The notes: generated by a model not told the origin, from the letters alone. 64,000 nt of DNA from Rhodoferax sp. (GCA_024236015.1 JACKLK010000001.1:1116001-1180000); one strand, 5' to 3'. Counted from the stretch's first letter, positions 18,170-26,837 are shown. Numbers and translations are program-made.

Positions 18170-19720
18170 ATGACCGAACCGGTACTCCAGCTCGATCGGA
18201 TCACCAAGCGATTTGGCGATCTGGTCGCCAACGACGCCATCTCGCTGCAACTGCACGCGGGCGAGGTGCTGGCCTTGCTGGGAGAAAACGGTGCCGGCAA
18301 GTCGACCCTGGTCTCGATCCTGTTCGGCCACTACGTGGCCGATGCGGGCCGGATCACGGTGTTCGGCAAGCCACTGGAGCCCGGCAATCCGAAGGCGGCG
18401 CTGGATGCGGGCATCGGCATGGTGCACCAGCATTTCACCCTGGCCGACAACCTCAGCGTGCTCGACAACATCGTCATGGGCTCGGAGCCGCTGTGGCAAC
18501 CGTTCACCCGGCGCCGGGCCGCGCGCCAGCGGCTGGCCGACGTGGCGACACGGTTCGGCCTGGACGTGAATCCGGACGCCTTGATCGGCTCGTTGTCGGT
18601 CGGCGAACGCCAGCGCGTCGAGATCCTCAAGGCCTTGTACCGCGGCGCCCGCATCCTGATCCTGGACGAGCCGACCGCGGTGCTGACACCGGGCGAGAGC
18701 GAAGCGCTGTTCGAGGTGCTCGGCCAGATGGTCGCGCAAGGCCTGTCCATCATCTTCATCAGCCACAAGCTCGGCGAAGTGCTGCGCGTGTCCGATCGCA
18801 TCGCGGTGCTGCGCGGCGGCAAGCTCGTGGCCCAGGCCGAGGCCAATGCGACGACGCAGGAACAACTGGCCTTGTGGATGGTCGGCCACGCGGTCGACAC
18901 GCCCCAGGCGCCGCCGGCTGCCGCGGTCGGTGACGTGGTGTGTTCGCTGGAACGGGTATCGGCCGGGACCGGCCGCGAGCGGCTCGACGACGTGTCGCTG
19001 GAACTGCGCGCCGGCGAGATCGTCGCCATTGCCGGGGTCTCCGGCAACGGGCAGACGGCGCTGGCCGAACTGCTCTGCGGCACCCGGGTTGCCACCAGCG
19101 GTACGGTGCGGTTGTTGCAGGCACCGCTGGCACGCCGGCCGTCGCGGCTGGTCGCCCTGGGCGTGGCCCGTATTCCCGAGGACCGGCACGCGGTCGGTGT
19201 CGTCGGCGACCTGCCGGTATGGGAAAACGTGGTCTCCGAACGCCTGCGCAGCCCGGTGTTCTCGCGCGGGTCCTGGGTGCGGCGCGCACGGGCACGCGCG
19301 CACGCGGACACCGTCATCGACCGTTTCGACGTGCGTGGTGCCGGCGCCCTGGCGCCGGCGCGTGCGCTGTCGGGCGGCAACATGCAAAAACTCATCCTCG
19401 GGCGTGCCTTGCTGCATCCCGACAGCCATGCATCCGGCCCGGCCATCACGCCGCGACTCATCGTCGCCCACCAGCCCAGCTGGGGCCTGGACATCGGCGC
19501 CGTGGCCTTCGTGCAGCAGCAACTGATCGCGGCACGCGACGCCGGCGCCGCCGTGCTGCTGATCTCGGACGACCTGGACGAGGTCATGGCCATGGGCGAC
19601 CGCATTGCCGTGATGCATGCCGGCCACCTCAGTGCCGCGCGCCCTGCCACCGACTGGAGCCGCGAAACGATCGGACTGGCCATGGCCGGCGCGAAGGCCG
19701 AAACCGGGGCCGGCGCATGA
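18170..19720 (+). CDS. Nucleoside-type ABC importer ATPase (two ABC domains)
   Basis: 516-residue tandem ATPase of the sugar/nucleoside importer type (RbsA/BmpB/NupO-like). The first domain has Walker A LLGENGAGKST, signature LSVGERQRVEI and Walker B ILILDEPTAVLTP. The second has a degenerate Walker A (IAGVSGNGQTALAEL), signature LSGGNMQKLILGR and HQPSWGLDIG in place of a canonical Walker B. This asymmetry is normal for the family. The stop overlaps the next gene's ATG, so translation is coupled to the permease. Confidence 0.93.
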   Translation: MTEPVLQLDRITKRFGDLVANDAISLQLHAGEVLALLGENGAGKSTLVSILFGHYVADAGRITVFGKPLEPGNPKAALDAGIGMVHQHFTLADNLSVLDNIVMGSEPLWQPFTRRRAARQRLADVATRFGLDVNPDALIGSLSVGERQRVEILKALYRGARILILDEPTAVLTPGESEALFEVLGQMVAQGLSIIFISHKLGEVLRVSDRIAVLRGGKLVAQAEANATTQEQLALWMVGHAVDTPQAPPAAAVGDVVCSLERVSAGTGRERLDDVSLELRAGEIVAIAGVSGNGQTALAELLCGTRVATSGTVRLLQAPLARRPSRLVALGVARIPEDRHAVGVVGDLPVWENVVSERLRSPVFSRGSWVRRARARAHADTVIDRFDVRGAGALAPARALSGGNMQKLILGRALLHPDSHASGPAITPRLIVAHQPSWGLDIGAVAFVQQQLIAARDAGAAVLLISDDLDEVMAMGDRIAVMHAGHLSAARPATDWSRETIGLAMAGAKAETGAGA

Positions 19721-20778
19721 GGCTGGAAAAACGCAACACCCATTCCACCGCCGCGCTGGTGCTCGCGCCGATCGGCGCGGTCGTGTTCACGCTGCTCGTC
19801 AGTTCGGTACTGGTGTGGTGGGCCGGCGCAGCGGTCACGGAGACCTATGCCTTGTTGCTCAAGGGCGGTTTCGGTTCGGTGTTCGCGCTCAGCGAGACGC
19901 TGACCCGCGCGGTGCCGCTGATCCTCACCGGCCTGGCCGTGACCGTGGCGTTCAAGGCACGGCTGTTCAACATCGGCGCCGAAGGTCAGCTCTACGTCGG
20001 CGCGCTGGCTGCCGTGGCGGTCGGCGGCATGCACGGCGGCACCGGTTTCGACCTGCCCCCGGCCCTGTTGTTCGCACTGATGCTGCTGGCCAGCGCGCTG
20101 GCCGGAGCCTTGCTGCTGCTGGGTCCGGCCCTGCTCAAGTCGCGCCTGGGCGTCGACGAGGTGGTCACCACGCTGCTGCTCAATTTCATCGTGCTGCTGT
20201 TCGTCTCGATGATGCTCGACGGCCCGATGAAGGACCCGCTGGCCATGGGTTGGCCGCAAAGCGTGGGCCTGCTGGGCGAGCTGGAACTGTCCAAGCTCAT
20301 CGCCCAGACGCGCCTGCACACCGGGCTGTTGTGGGCCTGCGCGCTGGCCGTCGTCGTCTGGGTGCTGATGCGCTACACGGTGCTCGGTTTCGACATCCGC
20401 GCCATCGGCGCCAATGCCCGCGCGGCGGCCTTCGCCGGCGTGCCGGTGACCCGCACCGTGGTGCTGGTCGCCATGTTGTCCGGCGCGCTGGCCGGGCTCG
20501 CCGGCGCGATCGAGGTTGCCGGCCGCACCAGCTACGTCACGCTGGACATGTCGCCCGGCTACGGCTACACCGGCATCGTCATCGCCATGCTGGCCGGCCT
20601 GCACCCGCTGGCCGTGGTCGCCGCCAGCGTGTTCGTCGCCGGCATGCTGGTGGGCGCCGACAGCATGAGCCGTGCCGTCGGTGTGCCGACCTTCATCGCC
20701 GACGTCATCGTCGCTGCCTCGCTGATCGCGGTGCTCGTGGCAACCCTGCTGACGCAATACCGGGTGCGCCGATCATGA
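19717..20778 (+). CDS. Nucleoside-type ABC importer permease 1
   Basis: 353-residue multi-spanning permease of the BPD_transp_2 family (NupP/YufP-like). It has about nine or ten hydrophobic helices and conserved blocks TVAFKARLFNIGAEGQLYVGA, GVDEVVTTLLLNFI and GFDIRAIGANARAAAFAGV. It pairs with the second permease at 20966. The ATG at 19717 overlaps the ATPase stop. The stop is followed directly by three copies of the junction repeat. Confidence 0.92.
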   Translation: MRLEKRNTHSTAALVLAPIGAVVFTLLVSSVLVWWAGAAVTETYALLLKGGFGSVFALSETLTRAVPLILTGLAVTVAFKARLFNIGAEGQLYVGALAAVAVGGMHGGTGFDLPPALLFALMLLASALAGALLLLGPALLKSRLGVDEVVTTLLLNFIVLLFVSMMLDGPMKDPLAMGWPQSVGLLGELELSKLIAQTRLHTGLLWACALAVVVWVLMRYTVLGFDIRAIGANARAAAFAGVPVTRTVVLVAMLSGALAGLAGAIEVAGRTSYVTLDMSPGYGYTGIVIAMLAGLHPLAVVAASVFVAGMLVGADSMSRAVGVPTFIADVIVAASLIAVLVATLLTQYRVRRS

Positions 20779-20783
20779 GCTGC

Positions 20784-20840
20784 GCCGGGCCGCCCCAAGC
20801 AAGCTCGCACCGCAGCGCGCAGCGCGGAGGTTTCTCCATG
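20784..20840 (+). repeat. Junction repeat unit 1 (57 bp)
   Basis: Begins GCCGGGCCGCCCCAAGC and ends with GGAGG followed by TTTCTCCATG. It is the first of three near-identical units in the gap between the two permease genes. Its ATG opens only a short repeat-encoded frame, so it is not a real gene start here. Confidence 0.9.
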
Positions 20841-20846
20841 ATCTGC

Positions 20847-20903
20847 GCCGGGCCGCCCCAAGCAAGCGCGCACCGCAGCGCGCAGTGCGGAGGTCTCTCC
20901 ACG
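20847..20903 (+). repeat. Junction repeat unit 2 (57 bp)
   Basis: Same 57-base length as unit 1 and 63 bases downstream in register. It differs at a few positions, including AGTGCGGAGG for AGCGCGGAGG, and ends ACG where units 1 and 3 end ATG. Six bases separate it from unit 1 and eight from unit 3. Confidence 0.9.
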
Positions 20904-20911
20904 AGCGCAGC

Positions 20912-20968
20912 GCCGGGCCGCCCCAGGCAGGCGCGCACCGCAGCGCGCAGCGCGGAGGTCTCTTCATG
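20912..20968 (+). repeat. Junction repeat unit 3 (57 bp), supplies start of permease 2
   Basis: Third unit, 65 bases downstream of unit 2. Its end, GGAGG followed by TCTCTTC and ATG, is the Shine-Dalgarno sequence and start codon of permease 2. The repeat therefore provides the translation initiation region of a real gene. Confidence 0.9.
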
Positions 20969-21889
20969 ATGGAAGTGCTCGACATGCTGACGCAACCGGC
21001 GTTCTGGATCGCCGTGCTGCGCATCGCCACGCCGCTGATCCTGGGCACGCTGGGCGTGTTGTTGTGCGAACGCGCCGGCGTGTTGAATCTGGGCATCGAA
21101 GGCATCATGGTCGCCGGGGCGTTTGCCGGCTGGCTGGCGGTCTACGGGGGCGCCTCCTTGTGGACCGGCGTGCTGGTCGCCGCGCTGACCGGTGCCGTCT
21201 TCGGCCTGCTGCATGCGTTTCTCACCGTGTCGCTGGCGCTGTCGCAACATGTCTCCGGCCTGGGCATCACGCTGCTGGCGACCGCGCTGAGTTATTACGG
21301 CTACCGCGTCAGCTTCCCCAAGGTCTCGACACCGCCGACGGTGGAGCCGTTCGCCGAGATGGACTGGATCGGCATCCCGGTGCTGGCCCAGCAGACGCCG
21401 CTGACGCTGCTGGCCCTGGTGCTGGTGCCGCTGTTGGCCTATGTGCTGTACCGCACGCCGGTCGGGCTGGCGGTGCGCATGGTGGGCGAGAACCCGCAGG
21501 CGGCCGAGGGCCAGGGCGTGTCGGTGGCCGCCGTGCGCACCGGGGCCATCGTCGCCGGCTCTGCGCTGATGGGGGTGGCCGGCTCCTTCCTGACCCTGTC
21601 GGCCTTCAACGCGTTTTTCTTCAACATGGTCAACGGCCGCGGCTGGATCTGCGTCGCGCTGGTCGTGTTCGCGTCCTGGCGGCCCGGCAAAGCCTTGCTC
21701 GGCGCCGTGTTGTTCGCGTTCTTCGACGCGCTGCAGCTGCGGCTGCAGCAATCGGGCGGCGCCACCCTGCCCTACCAGATGTACCTGATGCTGCCGTATG
21801 TGTTGTCCATCGCCGCGTTGGTGCTGGTCGCGCGCAAGGCGAGTTACCCGCAGGCCCTGATGAAGCCGTACCGCAAGGGAGAACGCTGA
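20966..21889 (+). CDS. Nucleoside-type ABC importer permease 2
   Basis: 307-residue permease of the NupQ/YufQ type and second membrane subunit of the BMP importer. It has about eight to ten hydrophobic segments, with the family block GVLLCERAGVLNLGIEGIMVAGAFAGW near residue 30 and VGLAVRMVGENPQAAEGQGV near 190. Two successive ATG codons begin it (20966, 20969); both sit just after the GGAGG of the third repeat unit. It is the last gene of this importer, followed by a 374-base non-coding stretch. Confidence 0.92.
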   Translation: MMEVLDMLTQPAFWIAVLRIATPLILGTLGVLLCERAGVLNLGIEGIMVAGAFAGWLAVYGGASLWTGVLVAALTGAVFGLLHAFLTVSLALSQHVSGLGITLLATALSYYGYRVSFPKVSTPPTVEPFAEMDWIGIPVLAQQTPLTLLALVLVPLLAYVLYRTPVGLAVRMVGENPQAAEGQGVSVAAVRTGAIVAGSALMGVAGSFLTLSAFNAFFFNMVNGRGWICVALVVFASWRPGKALLGAVLFAFFDALQLRLQQSGGATLPYQMYLMLPYVLSIAALVLVARKASYPQALMKPYRKGER

Positions 21890-22263
21890 TGAAAGACGCC
21901 CCCCGTCTGTCCGGTTTCACTGCGTGTCGACCGTCCGAGTCGTGGCGCTGCCAGAGGCAGGCGCCCCTTCGGCCCGTCCAAGCCTGCGCAGGCAGGCTTG
22001 GAGCCGCGGGCCTCAGCCCCACTGGGGGGCGGGCCGGCCGCTTCGGAGCGGCCGTGCGCGGCGGCCCCTGGGCTGGGCTGCTCCGCGGCCACTCGAACTT
22101 TCGTGCCCCTTGGGGGCGCGCAGCGCCATGGAGAGCAGAGATGGTCTCGCACCATGACCCGGCCGGCATAATGGCCGACCACCGCGCAATGACATGGCCA
22201 CACACCGCGCCGCATGCGGGCCTGCGCCGTCCGGCGCCTGACAAGAACCTTTGAGAAATCGTG
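21890..22263 (+). other. Non-coding gap rich in inverted repeats
   Basis: 374 bases without a convincing gene between the two ABC importers. Visible structures are CCAAGCCTG/CAGGCTTGG (21978-22001), CGGCCGCT/AGCGGCCG with a four-base loop (22035-22054), and GCCCCTTGGGGGC (22105-22117). No T-run follows the hairpins, so they do not look like simple intrinsic terminators. It presumably holds the promoter of the second importer, but no convincing -35/-10 pair was found. Confidence 0.6.
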
Positions 22264-23070
22264 ATGACCGTGGCATCCCCCGAAACGAATCCGGCAACCC
22301 TGGCAGTCGACGTCAAGAACGCGTCACTGATCTACAACCCGCACAGCGACGCTCCGGTGCATGCGCTGAGCAACGTCGACCTGGCCATCGAGCCCGGTCA
22401 GTTCGTCTCGCTGATCGGCCCCTCGGGCTGCGGCAAGACCACCTTGTTGCGCGTGATCGCCGACCTGGAACACATCACCTCGGGCAGCGCGCTGGTCAAT
22501 GGTGTATCACCGCACGAAGCCCGGCTCGCACGCGCCTACGGCTACGTGTTCCAGGCGCCGGGCCTGTTCCCGTGGCGCACCGTGCTGGGCAACGTCAAGC
22601 TGCCGTTGCAGATCCACGGCCGCAGCGCCGCCGAATGCGAATCCATCGCGCGCGAGCAGCTGCAACGCGTGGGCCTGGCCGGCTTCGAGTCCAAGTACCC
22701 GTGGCAACTCTCGGGCGGCATGCAGCAACGGGTGTCGATCGCCCGCGCCTTGTCGTTCGAGCCGCGCATCCTGATGATGGACGAGCCCTTCGGCGCGCTG
22801 GACGAGATCACCCGCGACCGGCTCAACGAACAGCTGCAGCAGCTGTGGCAACGCGAGCGCCGCACCGTCGTGTTCGTGACCCACTCGATCGCCGAGGCGG
22901 TCTACCTGTCCAGCCGCATCGTCATCATGTCGCCGCGGCCCGGGCGCATCGTCAAGGTCATCGATTCGCCGCTGCCCGACGAACGCACGCTGGACATGCG
23001 CGACTCGGCCGCATTCGTCCAGGTTGCGCACGAGGTGCGCGAGGCACTGGCCCATGGCCATGACGAATAA
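22264..23070 (+). CDS. ABC importer ATPase (SsuB/TauB/ThiZ-like)
   Basis: 268-residue ATPase of the nitrate/sulfonate/pyrimidine-precursor importer family. Walker A is LIGPSGCGKTTLL, with Q-loop YVFQAPGLFPW, signature LSGGMQQRVSIARAL, Walker B ILMMDEPFGALD and H-loop VFVTHSIAEA. The ATG at 22264 directly follows a GTG in the same frame; ATG is used. Its 3' end overlaps the next permease start by 17 bases. It works with the permeases at 23054 and 24019 and the binding protein at 25098. Confidence 0.93.
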   Translation: MTVASPETNPATLAVDVKNASLIYNPHSDAPVHALSNVDLAIEPGQFVSLIGPSGCGKTTLLRVIADLEHITSGSALVNGVSPHEARLARAYGYVFQAPGLFPWRTVLGNVKLPLQIHGRSAAECESIAREQLQRVGLAGFESKYPWQLSGGMQQRVSIARALSFEPRILMMDEPFGALDEITRDRLNEQLQQLWQRERRTVVFVTHSIAEAVYLSSRIVIMSPRPGRIVKVIDSPLPDERTLDMRDSAAFVQVAHEVREALAHGHDE

Positions 23071-23959
23071 GCAAGGCGCCGACAGCCGGGTCGCGGCGCT
23101 GGCCCACCAGGGCGTGCCGATTGCGGTCGTGCTGGGGCTGATCGTGCTGGCCTGGTACGCACTGGCGGTCGCGCTCAATGCCCAGGGCGCGATCGAACGC
23201 GACCTGTCCGATGTGCAGTGGGACTGGCAACAACTCGTCGCCACCACCTGGTCCATGGAGCGCCCGGTGCTGCCGGCACCGCACCAGGTCGCTCTGGACC
23301 TGTGGGGCAGCATCACCGGCTGGCCGCTGGGCTCGCCGCGCAATCTGCTGTTCCACACGGCCGTCACCGCGGAGTCGACGCTGGTGGGTTTCGTCATGGG
23401 CACGGCCCTCGGGTTGCTGCTGTCGATCGCCATCGTGCATTCGCGCACCCTGGACCGGGCCCTGCTGCCATGGATCGTCGCGTCCCAGTCGGTGCCGGTG
23501 CTGGCGATCGCGCCCATCGTGCTGGTCATCCTGGGCTCCATCGGCCTGACCGGCGTGGCGCCCAAGGCGGTGATCGCGATGTACCTTTCCTTCTTCCCGG
23601 TCACCGTGGCCATGGTGCAGGGGCTGCGTTCGCCCCAGGTGATCGAGACCGAGATGCTGCACACCTACGCCGCCACGCCGTGGCAGGCCTTGTGGATGTT
23701 GCGGCTGCCGGCGTCGCTGCCCTTCCTGTTCCCGGCGCTGCGCATCGGCGTGGCGGCCAGCCTGGTCGGCGCCATGGTCGCCGAATTGCCGACCGGCGCC
23801 CAGGCCGGCCTGGGTGCCCGGCTGCTGACCGGCTCGTATTACGGCCAGACGATCCAGATCTGGTCGGCCCTGGTGATGTCGGCCATGCTGGGCCTGGTGC
23901 TGACCGCCGCCATGGCCGGCCTGGAACACCTGGTGTTGCGCCGCAGGAGGCAGGCGTGA
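23054..23959 (+). CDS. ABC importer permease (BPD_transp_1), first of pair
   Basis: 301-residue SsuC/ThiX-like permease with about six membrane helices. The EAA-type loop is around TEMLHTYAATPWQALWMLRLPASLPFLFPALRIG. ATG codons at 23054 and 23060 are both in frame; 23054 is used because GAGG lies nine bases upstream. It overlaps the ATPase gene, indicating coupling. A second, distinct permease follows, so the transporter is probably a heterodimer in the membrane. Confidence 0.9.
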   Translation: MAMTNKQGADSRVAALAHQGVPIAVVLGLIVLAWYALAVALNAQGAIERDLSDVQWDWQQLVATTWSMERPVLPAPHQVALDLWGSITGWPLGSPRNLLFHTAVTAESTLVGFVMGTALGLLLSIAIVHSRTLDRALLPWIVASQSVPVLAIAPIVLVILGSIGLTGVAPKAVIAMYLSFFPVTVAMVQGLRSPQVIETEMLHTYAATPWQALWMLRLPASLPFLFPALRIGVAASLVGAMVAELPTGAQAGLGARLLTGSYYGQTIQIWSALVMSAMLGLVLTAAMAGLEHLVLRRRRQA

Positions 23960-23962
23960 ACC

Positions 23963-24021
23963 GCCAGGCCGCTCCCAAGGCGAGCAGCCCCGCAGCGCGT
24001 AGCGCGGAGGGGAGTCCAGTG
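23963..24021 (+). repeat. Junction repeat copy supplying start of second permease
   Basis: 59-base copy beginning GCCAGGCCGCTCCCAAGG and ending with GGAGGGGAG, TCCA and GTGA-type start. It is diverged from the 20.8 kb units but ends in the same way at a translation start. The GTG at 24019 is the start codon of the following permease. Confidence 0.8.
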
Positions 24022-24993
24022 AACGCCGCCGTCACGAACGCCCCCGACGGCAAGGCGACGGCCGTGCTGGTTGTCATCTCGTTTGCGCTGGCGCTGGCGC
24101 TGATGTTCTCGCCGCTGGCGTCGCCCGAGGCGCCGGTGGGCATCGCGTTCTGGAGCGCCACCGCCGTGCTGGCCGTGCTGGCCTCGGTCGGCATCCGCCG
24201 TGTGGCGGCGATCCAGGGCACCGGCAGCGGTTTGTACGCCAGCATGACCGCGGCCTTGTTCGGCATCTGGATCGTCTATTTCTGGCAGCTGCTGGTGGTC
24301 GCGGCCGAGGTGCCGCGGGTATTGTTGCCCTCGCCGGCGCTGATCGTCAGCGCGTTGTGGGAGAACCTGGGCACGCTGGGCGGCGACTTCGTGCAGACCG
24401 TCGTCAAGGCGGTGTTCGTGGGTTGGGCGCTGGGTTGCAGCCTGGGTTTCCTGGTCGCGATCGCGATCGACCGCATGCCCTTCCTGCAACGCGGCCTGCT
24501 GCCGATCGCGTCCTTGACCAGCGCGATTCCGCTGGTCGGCGTGGCGCCGATCGCGATCATGTGGTTCGGCTTCGAATGGCCGTCCAAGGCCGCGGTGGTC
24601 GTGTTGATGACGTTTTTCCCGATGCTGGTCTCCACGCTCGCAGGCCTGCAGGCCTCGCAGCGCCTCGAGCGTGAGCTGATGCACAGTTACGCCGCCAGCT
24701 ACCTGCGTACCTTGTGGTCGCTGCGCCTGCCGTCGGCCGTGCCGTTCATGTTCGCCGCACTCAAGGTCAACGCCAGCCTGGCGCTGATCGGCGCCATCGT
24801 GGCCGAATTCTTCGGCTCGCCGACGACCGGCCTGGGCTTTCGCATCTCGACCGAGGCACTGAAGATGAACATGACCCTGGTCTGGGCCGCCGTCGTGGTC
24901 GCGGCCGTGACCGGGTCCACCGCCTACGCCCTGCTCACCCGCCTGGAGCGCAAGGTCGCGTTCTGGCACCCCTCGATCCGGGGCCGCCGATGA
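24019..24993 (+). CDS. ABC importer permease (BPD_transp_1), second of pair
   Basis: 324-residue permease with about seven hydrophobic segments. The EAA loop is ELMHSYAASYLRTLWSLRLPSAVPFMFAALKVN. The frame is open far upstream through the preceding permease, so the start had to be chosen. GTG at 24019 (VNAAVTNAPDGK) is preferred because a strong GGAGGGGAG from the repeat lies immediately upstream. An earlier in-frame GTG at 23956 would translate the repeat itself. It pairs with the permease at 23054. Confidence 0.88.
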   Translation: MNAAVTNAPDGKATAVLVVISFALALALMFSPLASPEAPVGIAFWSATAVLAVLASVGIRRVAAIQGTGSGLYASMTAALFGIWIVYFWQLLVVAAEVPRVLLPSPALIVSALWENLGTLGGDFVQTVVKAVFVGWALGCSLGFLVAIAIDRMPFLQRGLLPIASLTSAIPLVGVAPIAIMWFGFEWPSKAAVVVLMTFFPMLVSTLAGLQASQRLERELMHSYAASYLRTLWSLRLPSAVPFMFAALKVNASLALIGAIVAEFFGSPTTGLGFRISTEALKMNMTLVWAAVVVAAVTGSTAYALLTRLERKVAFWHPSIRGRR

Positions 24994-25097
24994 GCTGCGT
25001 CAAGACATCGCGTCAGCACCGATTGCCGTCCATGGCGGCGTCGATTAGGCTGTCGTGTCGATCACCCGTCCCTTTTTTCCAACCCCAAGGAGTGTTT

Positions 25098-26099
25098 ATG
25101 TTCCGACGTTCGAAGTTGACCCAGATCCTGCTGGCCGCCGTGGTGGCCGCCACCGGTTTCGCCGCCACGGCGCAGGAAAAAGTCACCGTGCAGCTCAAGT
25201 GGCTGCCGCAGGCGCAATTCGCCGGTTATTACGTGGCCCAGGCCAAGGGGTATTACAAGGCCGAGGGCCTGGACGTGACGATCAAGGCCGGCGGCCCCGA
25301 CATCTCGCCGGTGCAGGTCATCGCCGGCAAGGGTGCCGACGTGGTCGTCAACTGGATGCCCGATGCGCTGGCCGCGCGCGAAGCCGGCGTGCCGCTGGTC
25401 AACATCGCCCAGGTGTTCAACCGCTCCGGCATGATGCTGACCTGCAAGAAGGCCAGCGGCGTGTCCAGCCCGAAAGACCTCAAGGGCAAGACGCTGGGCG
25501 TGTGGTTCGGCGGCAATGAATACCCGTTCCTGAACTGGATGGCCAAGCTCGGCTACAAGCCCGACACCGACATCAAGATCATGAAGCAGGGCTTCAACGT
25601 CGACCCGCTGCTGCAGAACCAGGCCGCATGTATCTCGACCATGATCTACAACGAGTACTGGCAGGTGATCGACGCCGGCGTCAAGGAAAGCGACCTGGTC
25701 ACCTTCTTCTATGAGGACCAGGGCGTGGCCTCGCTGGAAGACGGCTTGTACGTGCTCGAGTCCAACCTGAAGGACCCGGCCTTCGTCAAGCGCATGGCCA
25801 AGTTCCTCAAGGCCACCTTCAAGGGCTGGAACGAAGCCGTCAAGGATCCGGCCGGCGCGGCCAAGATCGTCGTGGCCGCGGACATGTCCGGCAGCGCGAC
25901 CGAGAAGGTGCAAAAGCGCCAGATGGAAAACGTCGCCAAGCTGATCACCACCGCCAACTCGCCGAAGATGGGTTACCTGGAGCCGGCCGCGTACGAACGC
26001 ACGGTCAAGGTGCTGCTGTCCAGCGGCAGCGCACCGGTGATCAAGAAGGATCCGGGCAAGGACGGTTACACCCACGCGGTGTGGGAGGCCGCCAAGTAA
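25098..26099 (+). CDS. NMT1/THI5-like ABC substrate-binding protein
   Basis: 333-residue periplasmic binding protein of the NMT1/THI5 (ThiY/RibY-like) group, which binds pyrimidine-type thiamine precursors, riboflavin and related heterocycles. It has a signal peptide of about 24 residues ending ATGFAATAQ. The characteristic mature start is VTVQLKWLPQAQFAGYYVAQAKGYYKAEGLDV, with GGPDISPVQVIAGKGADVVV following. The ATG is preceded by AAGGAGTG. A codA-type gene 1 kb downstream and the uracil catabolic genes upstream suggest a pyrimidine base or analogue as substrate, but this is inference. Confidence 0.9.
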   Translation: MFRRSKLTQILLAAVVAATGFAATAQEKVTVQLKWLPQAQFAGYYVAQAKGYYKAEGLDVTIKAGGPDISPVQVIAGKGADVVVNWMPDALAAREAGVPLVNIAQVFNRSGMMLTCKKASGVSSPKDLKGKTLGVWFGGNEYPFLNWMAKLGYKPDTDIKIMKQGFNVDPLLQNQAACISTMIYNEYWQVIDAGVKESDLVTFFYEDQGVASLEDGLYVLESNLKDPAFVKRMAKFLKATFKGWNEAVKDPAGAAKIVVAADMSGSATEKVQKRQMENVAKLITTANSPKMGYLEPAAYERTVKVLLSSGSAPVIKKDPGKDGYTHAVWEAAK

Positions 26100-26165
26100 G
26101 ACGGTTCGCCACGCCTGCCGCACCCGCGTCACCGCGTCACCGCGTCCGCGGCAAGCGTATCGAAG

Positions 26166-26196
26166 GCCCCGGCTGTCGCGACAGCCGGGGCTTTTT
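26166..26196 (+). terminator. Intrinsic terminator after the second importer
   Basis: A perfect 26-base palindrome (13+13, GCCCCGGCTGTCG and its complement) followed by five T and further T-rich sequence. It is 66 bases after the binding-protein stop and convergent with the gene ending at 26235, so it may serve both strands. Confidence 0.88.
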
Positions 26197-26234
26197 CTTG
26201 TTTTGCACCATGTGCCGGACCGGACCCGGCCAGG

Positions 26235-26837
26235 CTAGTACCGCCGCCAGCCCACACGCGCCGCGTACAGTGCCGCGGCACCACAGGCGAACATCAGCAG
26301 CCCGAGACCGCCCCAGACGAACCAGCGCGACGCCAGTTCGCGCCAACCCCAGACCACGGCATATTCGACCGGCGCACCGTCACCGGACATGCGCCGCAAC
26401 GACGGCAACTGCCCGCTGCGATCGAATGGCAGTCGCCGCTCCAGCATTGCCGCCTCTCCCGGCGTGCGTACCCTCGGCGAGGCCAGCGCACCCAGGCGGC
26501 GCTGGAATTCCGCCCGCGCCTGCTCCTGCGTCATGCCGGCATACGGGTCGGGCGCTGCTCCGGACGCAGGCCCCGATGCCGCCGGAACCAGGACCAGTTG
26601 GCAGTCCCACAGTCGCATGGGCCCGTTGCGCAGACGGCTGCCGAATGATTCGGGCGAACAATGCACCGACCGCACCATGGGCACCGCATCCGAACGACCG
26701 GCACCCAGGAACGCACGGGTGTCGGGCAGCAGCATCAGGCCGCCGGGCATGAGCAAGGCGGCGAACGGAAACACCACGCCGATCAACCCGATGGCCGCCA
26801 GGAAGACCGCCAGCATGCGGTAGATGACACGTTGCAT
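26235..26837 (-). CDS. Uncharacterised membrane protein
   Basis: 200-residue protein of no recognised family. Start MQRVIYRMLAVFLAAIG has GGGAGAA upstream. An N-terminal hydrophobic helix (about residues 6-35) is followed by a probably extracytoplasmic region of about 130 residues. That region contains two cysteines (VHCSPESF, LWDCQLVL), which could form a disulphide, and a helical MTQEQARAEFQRRLGAL stretch. A second helix (WFVWGGLGLLMFACGAAALYAA) lies close to the C-terminus. It sits on the opposite strand between the importer and codA genes, with no clear functional link. Confidence 0.7.
   Translation of the reverse strand: MQRVIYRMLAVFLAAIGLIGVVFPFAALLMPGGLMLLPDTRAFLGAGRSDAVPMVRSVHCSPESFGSRLRNGPMRLWDCQLVLVPAASGPASGAAPDPYAGMTQEQARAEFQRRLGALASPRVRTPGEAAMLERRLPFDRSGQLPSLRRMSGDGAPVEYAVVWGWRELASRWFVWGGLGLLMFACGAAALYAARVGWRRY

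Noticed and set aside
20784..20968. CRISPR array
   Set aside because: Only three units, separated by 6-8 bases. The repeats are too long and the spacers far too short, and no cas gene is present. It is a junction repeat.
21890..22263. TPP riboswitch before the NMT1/THI5-like importer
   Set aside because: The conserved TPP-element sequence (CTGAGA and partner blocks) was looked for and not seen here or before 25098.
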